A stretch of 64,000 bases of DNA from assembly GCF_012033695.1 (NCBI RefSeq), contig NZ_JAAVJI010000016.1:1-64000 (forward strand), in the 5' to 3' direction. Shown here piece after piece: positions 51,189 through 58,968 of the stretch. The stretch comes from Pseudomonas quercus (GTDB taxonomy: Bacteria > Pseudomonadota > Gammaproteobacteria > Pseudomonadales > Pseudomonadaceae). The notes beneath the pieces are model-generated. The model saw only the letters and a program-made list of their open reading frames with translations. It searched no databases and was not told the DNA's origin. The number at the start of each line of letters is the position of its first letter. Position 1 is the first letter of the stretch. The position numbers and the translations under genes were made by a program.

Positions 51189-51542
51189 ATGGGTATACGG
51201 AGTACAGGCATCGGCTGGCTGACGCTTGCGCTGGTCGTGCAACAGGCACAGGCCAAAGTAACCGTGCAGCGTTGCACGCACGAGCAAGGCGTGCCAACGT
51301 TCACACAGGGTGCCTGCCCTGGCGGCCAACCTGGCCAACCCTACCGCGTCTGGAACGCACCGCCTGGAAGTGTGTTGCCCCCACAGCCCACCAAACGTGC
51401 CAAGCCCCGCAAGCCAAGCCAGCCGGCTGTCACGCCTGCCCGGCCAGAGCCCCAGGTGAAGGCGATCAAGCCTGCAAAAGCCCCGAAAGCGCGAAAACGC
51501 AAGCCAGCCAAGTACACGCCATGGAAAAGCGTCAAACGCTAA
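51189..51542 (+). CDS. Small secreted basic protein with DUF4124-like start
   Basis: A 117-residue precursor. A signal peptide of about 22 residues (MGIRSTGIGWLTLALVVQQAQA) is followed by a two-cysteine segment KVTVQRCTHEQGVPTFTQGACP, similar to the DUF4124 pattern. The last 65 residues form a Lys/Arg/Pro/Ala-rich tail (AKPRKPSQPAVTPARPEP and KPAKAPKARKRKPAKY). AGGGAGG lies seven bases before the ATG, so the longer frame to 51006 is rejected. The tail could bind nucleic acid, LPS or peptidoglycan. Function is unknown. Confidence 0.75.
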   Translation: MGIRSTGIGWLTLALVVQQAQAKVTVQRCTHEQGVPTFTQGACPGGQPGQPYRVWNAPPGSVLPPQPTKRAKPRKPSQPAVTPARPEPQVKAIKPAKAPKARKRKPAKYTPWKSVKR

Positions 51543-51567
51543 TACACACCACTTAATTCCAAAGCAA

Positions 51568-51598
51568 AAAAAACCCGCATCCGAGGATGCGGGTTTCG
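51568..51598. terminator. Terminator between the basic secreted protein and the tRNA-Arg array
   Basis: AAACCCGCATCC-GA-GGATGCGGGTTT forms a near-perfect hairpin. On the minus strand a run of eight T follows, so it ends the tRNA transcript well and probably the plus-strand gene too. Confidence 0.88.
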
Positions 51599-51602
51599 AA
51601 GA

Positions 51603-51679
51603 TGGTGCACTCAGGAGGATTCGAACCTCCGACCGCTCGGTTCGTAGCCGAGTACTCTATCCAGCTGAGCTATGAGTGC
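51603..51679 (-). tRNA. tRNA-Arg (anticodon ACG), copy 3
   Basis: 77 nt with encoded CCA. The anticodon loop is CTACGAA, and the first A is read as inosine when TadA is present. It is identical in the visible core to the other two copies. It is last in the array, just before the terminator. Confidence 0.97.
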
Positions 51680-51753
51680 AGGTTGGCGTTGTTGACCCAG
51701 TCTCCCCTGGGTTCAGCGCTGCTGGAGCCGATGACGCCAGCGCTTCTCTGATA

Positions 51754-51830
51754 TGGTGCACTCAGGAGGATTCGAACCTCCGACCGCTCGGTTCGTAGCC
51801 GAGTACTCTATCCAGCTGAGCTATGAGTGC
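51754..51830 (-). tRNA. tRNA-Arg (anticodon ACG), copy 2
   Basis: 77 nt with encoded CCA, anticodon loop CTACGAA. It is 151 bp from copy 3. The spacer repeats almost unchanged on the other side and contains a CCCAG/CTGGG hairpin. Confidence 0.97.
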
Positions 51831-51902
51831 AAGTTGGCGTTGTTGGCCCAGTCTCCCCTGGGTTCAGCGCTGCTGGAGCCGATGGCGCCAACGCTTCTGA
51901 AA

Positions 51903-51979
51903 TGGTGCACTCAGGAGGATTCGAACCTCCGACCGCTCGGTTCGTAGCCGAGTACTCTATCCAGCTGAGCTATGAGTGC
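51903..51979 (-). tRNA. tRNA-Arg (anticodon ACG), copy 1
   Basis: 77 nt with encoded CCA, anticodon loop CTACGAA. First of the three tandem copies, 149 bp from copy 2 and 47 bp after tRNA-Ser. Confidence 0.97.
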
Positions 51980-52026
51980 ATGTACTTTTCATGACGACCC
52001 GCCTTATGGCGAATCGCATTGAATAA

Positions 52027-52117
52027 TGGCGGAGAAGGGGGGATTCGAACCCCCGACACCCTTGTGAGGTGTACTCCCTTAGCAGGGGAGCGCCTTCGGC
52101 CACTCGGCCACCTCTCC
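52027..52117 (-). tRNA. tRNA-Ser (anticodon GCT)
   Basis: 91 nt with encoded CCA and the long variable arm expected of serine tRNAs. The acceptor stem is GGAGAGG/CTTCTCC and the anticodon loop CTGCTAA. It leads the tRNA operon. Confidence 0.96.
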
Positions 52118-52131
52118 GCAACACGGGGCGT

Positions 52132-52160
52132 ATATTAACCACGTTCTTTTCGGTTTGCAA
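52132..52160 (-). promoter_or_regulatory. Sigma-70 promoter for the tRNA-Ser/tRNA-Arg operon
   Basis: TTGCAA-N17-TAATAT on the minus strand, followed by the GC-rich discriminator ACGCCCC, typical of stringently controlled tRNA promoters. Transcription would begin about 8 bp before tRNA-Ser. Confidence 0.75.
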
Positions 52161-52178
52161 ACAAAAAAACGAAGAAAA

Positions 52179-52367
52179 TTAAAGGCTTGGTTCTTTGGCT
52201 TTCTCCTGGTGTATTCGCTGGTAGATTTCTTCACGGTGAACCGTCACTTCCTTGGGCGCTTCTACGCCAAGGCGGACCTGGTTACCTTTAACGCCAAGCA
52301 CGGTAATGGTGATTTCACCCTCACCGATCACTAGGCTTTCCGCACAGCGGCGGGTAAGAATGAGCAT
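52179..52367 (-). CDS. csrA: RNA-binding global regulator CsrA/RsmA
   Basis: Dimeric RNA-binding protein that blocks ribosome binding on GGA-containing leaders. The 62-residue protein starts MLILTRRCAESLVIGEGEITITVLGVKGNQVRLGVEAPKEVTVHREEIY, with the RNA-contacting residues of strand 1 and the VHRE motif intact. AGGAGG precedes the ATG. It lies between lysC and the tRNA operon, the usual pseudomonad location for rsmA. Confidence 0.96.
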   Translation of the reverse strand: MLILTRRCAESLVIGEGEITITVLGVKGNQVRLGVEAPKEVTVHREEIYQRIHQEKAKEPSL

Positions 52368-52409
52368 GCAAGCCTCCTATGGGCGAGACAGTTTGAAAAA
52401 AAAGCGTCA

Positions 52410-52426
52410 CAGGTGCCAAGCACCTG
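52410..52426 (-). terminator. Second stem-loop between lysC and csrA
   Basis: CAGGTGC-CAA-GCACCTG, followed on the minus strand after six bases by eight T. It may back up the lysC terminator or lie in the csrA leader. Confidence 0.5.
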
Positions 52427-52436
52427 CCCGCCAAAT

Positions 52437-52468
52437 AAAAAGGGCGCGACCATGGTCGCGCCCTTTTC
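52437..52468 (-). terminator. Terminator after lysC
   Basis: A long palindrome with 11-bp arms GGGCGCGACCA/TGGTCGCGCCC flanked by A4 and T4, starting 10 bp after the lysC stop. It separates lysC from csrA. Confidence 0.88.
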
Positions 52469-52477
52469 TGGGATGGC

Positions 52478-53713
52478 TTATTCGCCCTGGCGGGCAGAGG
52501 CATCCAGATCGAACGCCGTGTGCAAGGCGCGCACGGCCAGTTCCAGGTACTTCTCGCCTATAACCACAGACACCTTGATTTCAGAGGTGGAAATCATCTG
52601 GATGTTGATGCTTTCCTTGGCGAGCGCTTCGAACATCTGGCTGGCAACCCCTGCATGGGACCGCATGCCTACGCCCACAATGGAAACCTTGGCAATGTGG
52701 GTGTCGCCCACTACTTCGCGCGCACCGATCTCCGCCGCAGTAGCCTGCAATACGCCCAAGGCCTTCTGGTAGTCGTTGCGGTGCACGGTGAAGGTAAAGT
52801 CCGTGGTGTTATCGTGCGAAACATTCTGCACGATCATGTCCACTTCGATGTTGGCAGCACTGACAGGGCCCAGAATCTTGAACGCCACGCCAGGGGTATC
52901 GGGCACGCCACGGATCGTCAGCTTGGCCTCGTCGCGATTGAAGGCGATGCCGGAAATGATCGGCTGTTCCATGGTTTCCTCTTCGTCGATGGTGATCAGG
53001 GTCCCGGGACCCTCTTGGAAGCTGTGCAGCACGCGCAGCGGGACGTTGTATTTTCCAGCGAACTCTACAGCACGGATCTGCAGCACCTTGGAGCCAAGGC
53101 TCGCCATTTCGAGCATTTCCTCGAACGTGATCTTGTCCAGCCGTTGCGCCTGGGCCACGACTCGAGGGTCCGTGGTGTACACCCCGTCCACGTCGGTGTA
53201 GATCTGGCACTCATCAGCCTTGAGGGCTGCCGCAAGGGCTACCCCAGTGGTGTCTGAACCACCACGGCCCAGCGTTGTGATGTTGCCCTTCTCATCCACG
53301 CCCTGGAAGCCGGCAACCACCACCACGCGCCCCGCTTTGAGGTCCTGACGAATGCGCTGGTCGTCGATCTGCAGAATCCGCGCCTTGTTGTACGCATCGT
53401 CTGTAAGGATGCGGACCTGGTTGCCGGTATAGGACACCGCCGGCACGCCCCGCTTGATCAACGCCATGGCTAGCAGGCCAATAGTGACCTGCTCTCCGGT
53501 AGACACTACTACGTCGAGCTCGCGTGGCTCAGGCTGATCGGAGATCTGCCTGGCCAGCTCGATCAACCGGTTGGTTTCCCCGCTCATGGCCGACAGCACT
53601 ACGACCAGATCGTGGCCTTGCTCGCGGAATTTGCGGACCTTATCGGCCACTTGTTCGATGCGCTCGATGGACCCCACCGACGTGCCGCCAAACTTTTGTA
53701 CGATCAAAGCCAT
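52478..53713 (-). CDS. lysC: Aspartate kinase LysC
   Basis: Phosphorylates aspartate, the first step toward lysine, threonine and methionine. The 411-residue protein has the kinase domain (about 1-235, ALIVQKFGGTSVGSIERI, GRGGSDTTGVALAAAL) and two ACT domains (about 265-410, IVQNVSHDNTTDFTFTV, VSIVGVGMRSHAGVASQMFEAL) for feedback by lysine and threonine. An internal ATG at codon 248 (52972) has a strong GAGGAAACC before it. This would give a 164-residue beta subunit made only of the ACT part, as in alpha2beta2 aspartokinases. It lies 87 bp after alaS. Confidence 0.96.
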   Translation of the reverse strand: MALIVQKFGGTSVGSIERIEQVADKVRKFREQGHDLVVVLSAMSGETNRLIELARQISDQPEPRELDVVVSTGEQVTIGLLAMALIKRGVPAVSYTGNQVRILTDDAYNKARILQIDDQRIRQDLKAGRVVVVAGFQGVDEKGNITTLGRGGSDTTGVALAAALKADECQIYTDVDGVYTTDPRVVAQAQRLDKITFEEMLEMASLGSKVLQIRAVEFAGKYNVPLRVLHSFQEGPGTLITIDEEETMEQPIISGIAFNRDEAKLTIRGVPDTPGVAFKILGPVSAANIEVDMIVQNVSHDNTTDFTFTVHRNDYQKALGVLQATAAEIGAREVVGDTHIAKVSIVGVGMRSHAGVASQMFEALAKESINIQMISTSEIKVSVVIGEKYLELAVRALHTAFDLDASARQGE

Positions 53714-53768
53714 TTCAACGCCGCCTCACGCCCCACCAGGGCACCCATTAAACGTCCCGAGATCCCAC

Positions 53769-53789
53769 GCCACGGCACACTGCCGTGGC
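53769..53789 (-). terminator. Stem-loop after alaS
   Basis: GCCACGGCA-CAC-TGCCGTGGC, perfect 9-bp arms, 12 bp after the alaS stop. There is no T-run, so termination is uncertain; it may moderate read-through into lysC. Confidence 0.5.
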
Positions 53790-53800
53790 GGCTCACCGGT

Positions 53801-56425
53801 TTACATACCCTGCTCTGCAAACGGAGCTGCCAACGCCAGCGCCTGGTCCAGGGCCGCGACATCCACGCCGCCACCCTGAGCCATGTCCGGCCGCCCGCCC
53901 CCTTTGCCACCTACTGCAGCCGCTGCCTGCTTCATCAGGTCGCCTGCCTTGAGCCTGGCCGACAACGCTTTGGTCACACCGGCAACCAGCACTACTTTTT
54001 CTTCGTGCACGCCGCCCAGCAGGATCACGCCCTCGCCCAGCTTGTTTTTCAACTGATCCACCAGCGCCAGCAAGCCTTTGCCGTCCACGCCGTCCAGCCG
54101 CGTGGCAAGCACCTTCACGCCTTTAACGTCCACCGCACTGGCCAGCAAATCGTCACCCGCTGCACTGGCAGCCTTGGCCTGCAACTGCTCAAGCTGCTTT
54201 TCAAGCTGACGGTTGCGCTCGATCACGGCCTGGAGCTTGTCCAGCACGTTCTCACGGCTGGCCTTGAGCAGGGAGGCGACCTCTTTGACCTGCTCCTCGG
54301 CCGCGTCCAGTGCCTTGAGCGCCGCTGCGCCGGTGACGGCTTCGATGCGCCGCACGCCAGAGGCTACGCCGCTTTCGCTGATGATCTTGAACACGGCGAT
54401 ATCGCCCGTGCGCTTGGCGTGGATACCGCCACACAGCTCTACCGAGAAGTCCCCGCCCATGGTGAGCACGCGTACGCGATCACCGTACTTTTCGCCAAAC
54501 AGGGCCATGGCGCCCTTTTGCTTGGCGCTTTCGATGTCCATTTCCTCGATCTGCACGGGCGTATTGCGACGGATCTCGCGGTTGACGATATCCTCCAGTG
54601 CCTTGATCTGCTCGGGCTTGATCGCTTCGAAATGGCTGAAGTCGAAGCGCAGGCGCTGGCTATCCACCAACGAGCCTTTCTGCTGCACATGGTCGCCCAG
54701 GATCTCGCGCAGGGCGGCATGCAGCAGATGCGTGGCGGAGTGGTTCAGGGACGTCGCCTGCTGCAGGTCGCCCTCGACCTGGGCCTGCACGGTTTCCCCT
54801 ACTTTCAGGCTACCCAGGGCGATGATGCCGTGGTGCAGGAACGCGCCCCGGGATTTGGTGGTGTCACTGACCTGGAAACGGCTGTTACTACCTTGCAAGG
54901 TACCTCGGTCACCCACCTGGCCACCGGATTCCGCATAGAAAGGCGTCTGGTTGAGGATGACGACACCCTCCTCCCCTTCAGCCAGTTCCTGCACGGCCTG
55001 GCCCGCCTTGTACAGGCCGATCACCCGGCCTTCGCCGTCGTGGGTGGTGTAACCCAGGAACTGGGTGTCTTCCTCGACCTTCACCAGGCTGTTGTAATCC
55101 AGGCCAAAGGCACTGGCCGAGCGCGCGCGTTCGCGCTGGGCAGTCATTTCGCGCTCGAAGCCGGCTTCGTCCAGGGTGAGGTTGCGCTCACGGGCGATGT
55201 CACCGGTGAGGTCCATGGGGAAACCATAGGTATCGTACAGTTTGAAGATGACATTACCCGGCACCACATCGCCCTTGAGCTCGGCCAGGTCCTGCTCCAG
55301 GATCTTCAGGCCCTGCTCCAGGGTTTTGGCAAACTGCTCTTCCTCGCCTTTGAGCACGCGCTCGATGTGCGCCTGCTGGGTGGCCAGTTCGGGGAAGGCC
55401 TGGCCCATTTCGGTGACCAGCGCCGCCACGATACGGTGGAAGAAAGCGCCCGTGGCGCCCAGCTTGTTCCCATGACGGCAGGCACGACGGATGATGCGGC
55501 GCAGCACGTAGCCACGGCCTTCGTTGGACGGCAGCACACCGTCGGCGATCAGGAAACCGCAGGAACGGATATGGTCGGCTACCACCTTGAGCGACGGCTG
55601 GGCCTCGTTGGCACAACCGATAGCCTGCGCAGCCGCTTCCAGCAAGTGCTGGAACAGGTCGATTTCATAGTTGGAGTGTACGTGCTGCAGCACCGCACTC
55701 ACCCGCTCAAGGCCCATGCCGGTGTCCACCGAAGGCGCTGGCAGCGGATGCAACACGCCATCGGCGGTGCGGTTGAACTGCATGAACACGTTGTTCCAGA
55801 TTTCGATGTAACGGTCGCCGTCTTCCTCAGGCGAGCCAGGTGGGCCGCCCCAGATGTCCGGGCCGTGATCGTAGAAGATCTCGGTGCAGGGGCCGCACGG
55901 GCCGGTGTCGCCCATAGTCCAGAAGTTGTCCGAGGCGTAGGGCGCGCCCTTGTTGTCACCGATGCGTACCATGCGCTCGGCAGGCACACCTATTTCCTGG
56001 GTCCAGATATCATAGGCTTCATCGTCGGTGGCATAGACCGTTACCCAGAGTTTTTCCTTGGGCAGGTTCAGCCATTGCGCGGACGTAAGGAAGGTCCAGG
56101 CGAAGGTGATGGCATCACGCTTGAAGTAATCACCGAAGCTGAAGTTGCCCAGCATTTCGAAGAAGGTATGGTGGCGCGCGGTGTAGCCCACGTTTTCCAG
56201 GTCGTTGTGCTTGCCGCCCGCACGTACGCACTTCTGGCTGCTCACTGCACGGGTATAGGCGCGCTTCTCTTGGCCCAGGAAGCAGTCCTTGAACTGGTTC
56301 ATGCCTGCGTTGGTGAACAGCAGGGTGGGATCGTTGGCGGGGATCAGCGAGCTTGAGGCAACACGGGTGTGGCCTTGCTGTTCGAAGAAGCGGAGGAAGG
56401 CTTCACGGATTTCTGCGCTTTTCAT
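53801..56425 (-). CDS. alaS: Alanyl-tRNA synthetase AlaS
   Basis: Charges tRNA-Ala. The 874-residue protein has the class II catalytic core (about 1-250: MKSAEIREAFLRFFEQQGHTRV, GNFSFGDYFKRDAITFAW), tRNA-binding region, and editing domain (about 560-710) with the zinc motif HSATHLLHAALR...CGGIHAKRTGDI. The C-terminal DHHA1 domain ends GGGRPDMAQGGGVD. The start at MKSAEIREAF gives the family length; a frame open to 56593 is ignored. Confidence 0.97.
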   Translation of the reverse strand: MKSAEIREAFLRFFEQQGHTRVASSSLIPANDPTLLFTNAGMNQFKDCFLGQEKRAYTRAVSSQKCVRAGGKHNDLENVGYTARHHTFFEMLGNFSFGDYFKRDAITFAWTFLTSAQWLNLPKEKLWVTVYATDDEAYDIWTQEIGVPAERMVRIGDNKGAPYASDNFWTMGDTGPCGPCTEIFYDHGPDIWGGPPGSPEEDGDRYIEIWNNVFMQFNRTADGVLHPLPAPSVDTGMGLERVSAVLQHVHSNYEIDLFQHLLEAAAQAIGCANEAQPSLKVVADHIRSCGFLIADGVLPSNEGRGYVLRRIIRRACRHGNKLGATGAFFHRIVAALVTEMGQAFPELATQQAHIERVLKGEEEQFAKTLEQGLKILEQDLAELKGDVVPGNVIFKLYDTYGFPMDLTGDIARERNLTLDEAGFEREMTAQRERARSASAFGLDYNSLVKVEEDTQFLGYTTHDGEGRVIGLYKAGQAVQELAEGEEGVVILNQTPFYAESGGQVGDRGTLQGSNSRFQVSDTTKSRGAFLHHGIIALGSLKVGETVQAQVEGDLQQATSLNHSATHLLHAALREILGDHVQQKGSLVDSQRLRFDFSHFEAIKPEQIKALEDIVNREIRRNTPVQIEEMDIESAKQKGAMALFGEKYGDRVRVLTMGGDFSVELCGGIHAKRTGDIAVFKIISESGVASGVRRIEAVTGAAALKALDAAEEQVKEVASLLKASRENVLDKLQAVIERNRQLEKQLEQLQAKAASAAGDDLLASAVDVKGVKVLATRLDGVDGKGLLALVDQLKNKLGEGVILLGGVHEEKVVLVAGVTKALSARLKAGDLMKQAAAAVGGKGGGRPDMAQGGGVDVAALDQALALAAPFAEQGM

Positions 56426-56543
56426 AGGTTCTTCCACGGAGACGGCGGCCTGGGGCTCACGGCTTGGCGTCGAAACGACGGCAAAGGGCCGCATTATATC
56501 GGGCCAGCGCCCAGGGTACAGTGTGTTTGTACGATTGAGTCCA

Positions 56544-57569
56544 TCAATTGGACGATTCCCAAGGGTTTTGCTGGGCGAAGGTGGCAAATACACCGATCAC
56601 CTTGTCTATGTGGCTGGCGTCCACGTCCAGGTGCGTCACCAGCCTGAGCCGGGCGCTGGCCGTCAGGCGCACGCCTTGGGCTGCGGCGGCGTCACGCAAC
56701 AGCGCTGCCCGCGAACCCATGTCCACGTACACCATGTTCGTGTGTACGGGTTCCACGGTATAGCCTAGCTCAACCAGGCCCTCGGCCAGGCGTTGAGCAT
56801 GGGCGTGATCGTCTGCCAGGCGCGCCACGTGATGGTCCAATGCATACAGGCCGGCCGCTGCCAGGAGGCCCGCCTGGCGCATGCCACCGCCTACCATTTT
56901 GCGCAGCCGGTTTGCCCGGGCAATGAACTCACGGCCGCCGCACAGCACTGAGCCTACCGGCGCACCCAGCCCTTTGGACAGGCACACGGATACGGAGTCG
57001 AAATGGCGGCTGATGGCGCCTGCTGGAACACCCAGCTTTACCGCTGCATTGAACAGGCGCGCGCCGTCCAGATGATGGCCAAGGTTGTGGTCAGTGCAGA
57101 AGGCGCTGGCCTGGGCCAAGTAGTCGAGGGACAGCACCTTTCCCTGCATGGTGTTTTCCAGGGCCAGCAGGCGGGTACGAGCAAAATGGAAATCATCCGG
57201 CTTGATTGCAGCGGCTACTTGGGCCAGGTCCAGCGACCCGTCGGCCTGGTTCTCCAAAGGCTGCGGCTGAATGGAGCCTAGCACGGCAGCCCCGCCGCCT
57301 TCGTACTTATAGGTATGGGCCTGTTGCCCAACGATGTATTCATCGCCCCGCTCGCAGTGAGCCATCAACCCCAGCAAGTTACTCATGGTGCCACTAGGCA
57401 CGAACAGCCCGGCCTCGAATCCCAGCTCCTCGGCCAACCGGGCCTGCAAATGGGCCACTGTGGGGTCTTCGCCGTACACATCATCGCCTGTCTCGGCACG
57501 GACCATAGCCTGAAGCATTCCAGCGGTGGGGCGGGTAACGGTGTCGCTGCGCAGGTCGATCAGGCTCAT
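56544..57569 (-). CDS. ltaE: Low-specificity L-threonine aldolase LtaE
   Basis: PLP enzyme cleaving threonine or allo-threonine to glycine and acetaldehyde. The 341-residue protein starts SLIDLRSDTVTRPTAGML, has H85 stacking on PLP (GQQAHTYKYEGGG), D168 in HHLDGARLFNA and the PLP lysine 199 in VCLSKGLGAPVGS. AGGAGAGG precedes the ATG. It lies 118 bp upstream of alaS on the same strand. Confidence 0.95.
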   Translation of the reverse strand: MSLIDLRSDTVTRPTAGMLQAMVRAETGDDVYGEDPTVAHLQARLAEELGFEAGLFVPSGTMSNLLGLMAHCERGDEYIVGQQAHTYKYEGGGAAVLGSIQPQPLENQADGSLDLAQVAAAIKPDDFHFARTRLLALENTMQGKVLSLDYLAQASAFCTDHNLGHHLDGARLFNAAVKLGVPAGAISRHFDSVSVCLSKGLGAPVGSVLCGGREFIARANRLRKMVGGGMRQAGLLAAAGLYALDHHVARLADDHAHAQRLAEGLVELGYTVEPVHTNMVYVDMGSRAALLRDAAAAQGVRLTASARLRLVTHLDVDASHIDKVIGVFATFAQQNPWESSN

Positions 57570-57696
57570 CAGCCTCTCCTCGTGATTGCACCCAGGGTTA
57601 TAGGCACCTTTCGAAAAAATCTAGCACGGGTGGCACTAAGGATTCCCCTGCTACATTCAAGCGTGTTAAAAATGCCGCGCCGCCTTACGCGGCAAC

Positions 57697-57874
57697 GTTC
57701 TCAGGGCGGGGTGCAATTCCCCACCGGCGGTAATGGCTTGACGGTGAAGGTAGGTGGCGCCACTCGACGCTCCTTATGCTTGTTAAGCCTAGCCCGCGAG
57801 CGCTCGTGTATACGAGGTCAGCAGACCCGGTGTGATTCCGGGGCCGACGGTCATAGTCCGGATGAGGAGAGAAC
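57697..57874 (+). ncRNA. FMN riboswitch (RFN element)
   Basis: The conserved core AGGGCGGGGTGCAATTCCCC, ACCGGCGGTAAT, CAGCAGACCCGGTGTGATTC and GCCGACGGTCATAGTCCGGA is present in order. The P1 stem GTTCTC/GAGAAC closes it at 57697-57702 and 57869-57874. It lies 83 bases upstream of a lumazine synthase gene and will reduce its expression when FMN is abundant. The flanking gap 57570-57696 also holds a GCCGCG/CGCGGC dyad at 57674-57693. Confidence 0.95.
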
Positions 57875-57957
57875 GGGATGTTTGCCGGCGGCCCTTGCGG
57901 CTGCCTGTCCCTTCGCTCGCGTGCCCTGTTTATTACCATGAACAGGAGAGTCACTTC

Positions 57958-58428
57958 GTGCAATCCACAGCTTTTTCCCGTATCGCCTTCATCCAGGCCA
58001 GTTGGCACAAGGATATCGTTGACCAGAGCCGCCTGGGCTTTCTCGAAGGCTTGGCCGCGCTGGGTGTCGATGCCAGCCAGGTAGATGTCTTCGAAGTCGC
58101 CGGGGCCTATGAAATTCCGTTGCATGCAAAACTGCTGGCCAAGTCTGGCCGCTACGGCGGCATCGTGGGCGCTGGCCTTGTGGTGGATGGCGGGATCTAC
58201 CGTCACGACTTCGTTGCACCGGCGGTCATCGACGGCCTGATGCGCGTTCAACTGGACACGGAAGTACCTGTGTTTTCGGTCGTGCTCACGCCCCATCATT
58301 TCCACGAAGGCAAGGAACACCATGACTACTTCTTCCGCCACTTCCATGTGAAAGGCCAGGAAGCTGCCCGAGCATGTGTGGATACCCTGACCAAGCTACG
58401 CGACCTGCGCGGCATGGTTGGGGAGTAA
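57958..58428 (+). CDS. ribH2: 6,7-dimethyl-8-ribityllumazine synthase, type II (RibH2)
   Basis: Penultimate step of riboflavin synthesis. The 156-residue protein matches the type II (decameric) lumazine synthases: FIQASWHKDIVDQSRLGFLEGL, VFEVAGAYEIPLHAKLLA, and SVVLTPHHFHEGKEHHDYFF, where the His-rich loop replaces the type I active-site sequence. The start is a GTG at 57958, with AGGAGAG ten bases upstream. It is a stand-alone gene under an FMN riboswitch. A type I ribH in the main rib operon elsewhere is expected but not visible here. Confidence 0.92.
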   Translation: MQSTAFSRIAFIQASWHKDIVDQSRLGFLEGLAALGVDASQVDVFEVAGAYEIPLHAKLLAKSGRYGGIVGAGLVVDGGIYRHDFVAPAVIDGLMRVQLDTEVPVFSVVLTPHHFHEGKEHHDYFFRHFHVKGQEAARACVDTLTKLRDLRGMVGE

Positions 58429-58449
58429 GGGGCGAGGCCAGTCTTAGTT

Positions 58450-58950
58450 GCTGTCGGACTGGCCGCAGCAGTGTGGCTATCCGGGTTCGTCCGCTGCGCG
58501 AACTCCCACAGAAGTACCGCACGTTGCTTGCTGTGGAACAGGCCGCCGCCGTGTGGCCATCCAGGTTCGTCCGCTGCGCGAACTCCCACAGAAGTACCGC
58601 GCGTTGCTTGCTGTGGAACAGGCCGCCGCCGTGTGGCCATCCGGGTTCGTCCGCTGCGCGAACTCCTACAGAAGTACCGCGCGTTGCTTGCTGTGGAGCA
58701 GGCCGCCGCCGTGTGGCCATCCAGGTTCGTCCGCTGCGCGAACTCCTACAGAAGTACTGCGCGTTGCTTGCTGTGGAGCAGGCCGCCGCCGTGTGGCCAT
58801 CCGGGTTCGTCCGCTGCGCGAACTCCTACAGAAGTACTGCGCGTTGCCTGTTGTGGGACTGGCCGCAGCCGAAGGCGGAGGCCGGGAACAGGCTGTTGCG
58901 GTGTAGCGGCCAGCCATGTTCGTCCGCTGCGCGAACTCCCACAGGTGTGC
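58450..58950. repeat. Array of five exact 80-bp REP-like units plus a divergent sixth
   Basis: The core GTTCGTCCGCTGCGCGAACT recurs at 58485, 58565, 58645, 58725 and 58805, exactly 80 bp apart, and once more at 58918 after a different spacer containing AGCCGAAGGCGGAGGCCGGG. Units differ by scattered substitutions only. The sequence is unrelated to the 30-kb array but related to the block at 128-368. Long open frames exist because 80-bp units shift frame without stops; they are not genes. It fills the gap between ribH2 and astE. Confidence 0.92.
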
Positions 58951-58968
58951 GCGCCGGCTCCCAAGCAC

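Noticed and set aside
53612..56356. A 914-codon open frame on the plus strand opposite alaS
   Set aside because: It is the antisense shadow of a highly conserved, high-GC gene. It has no family features or ribosome binding site, and alaS itself is certain.
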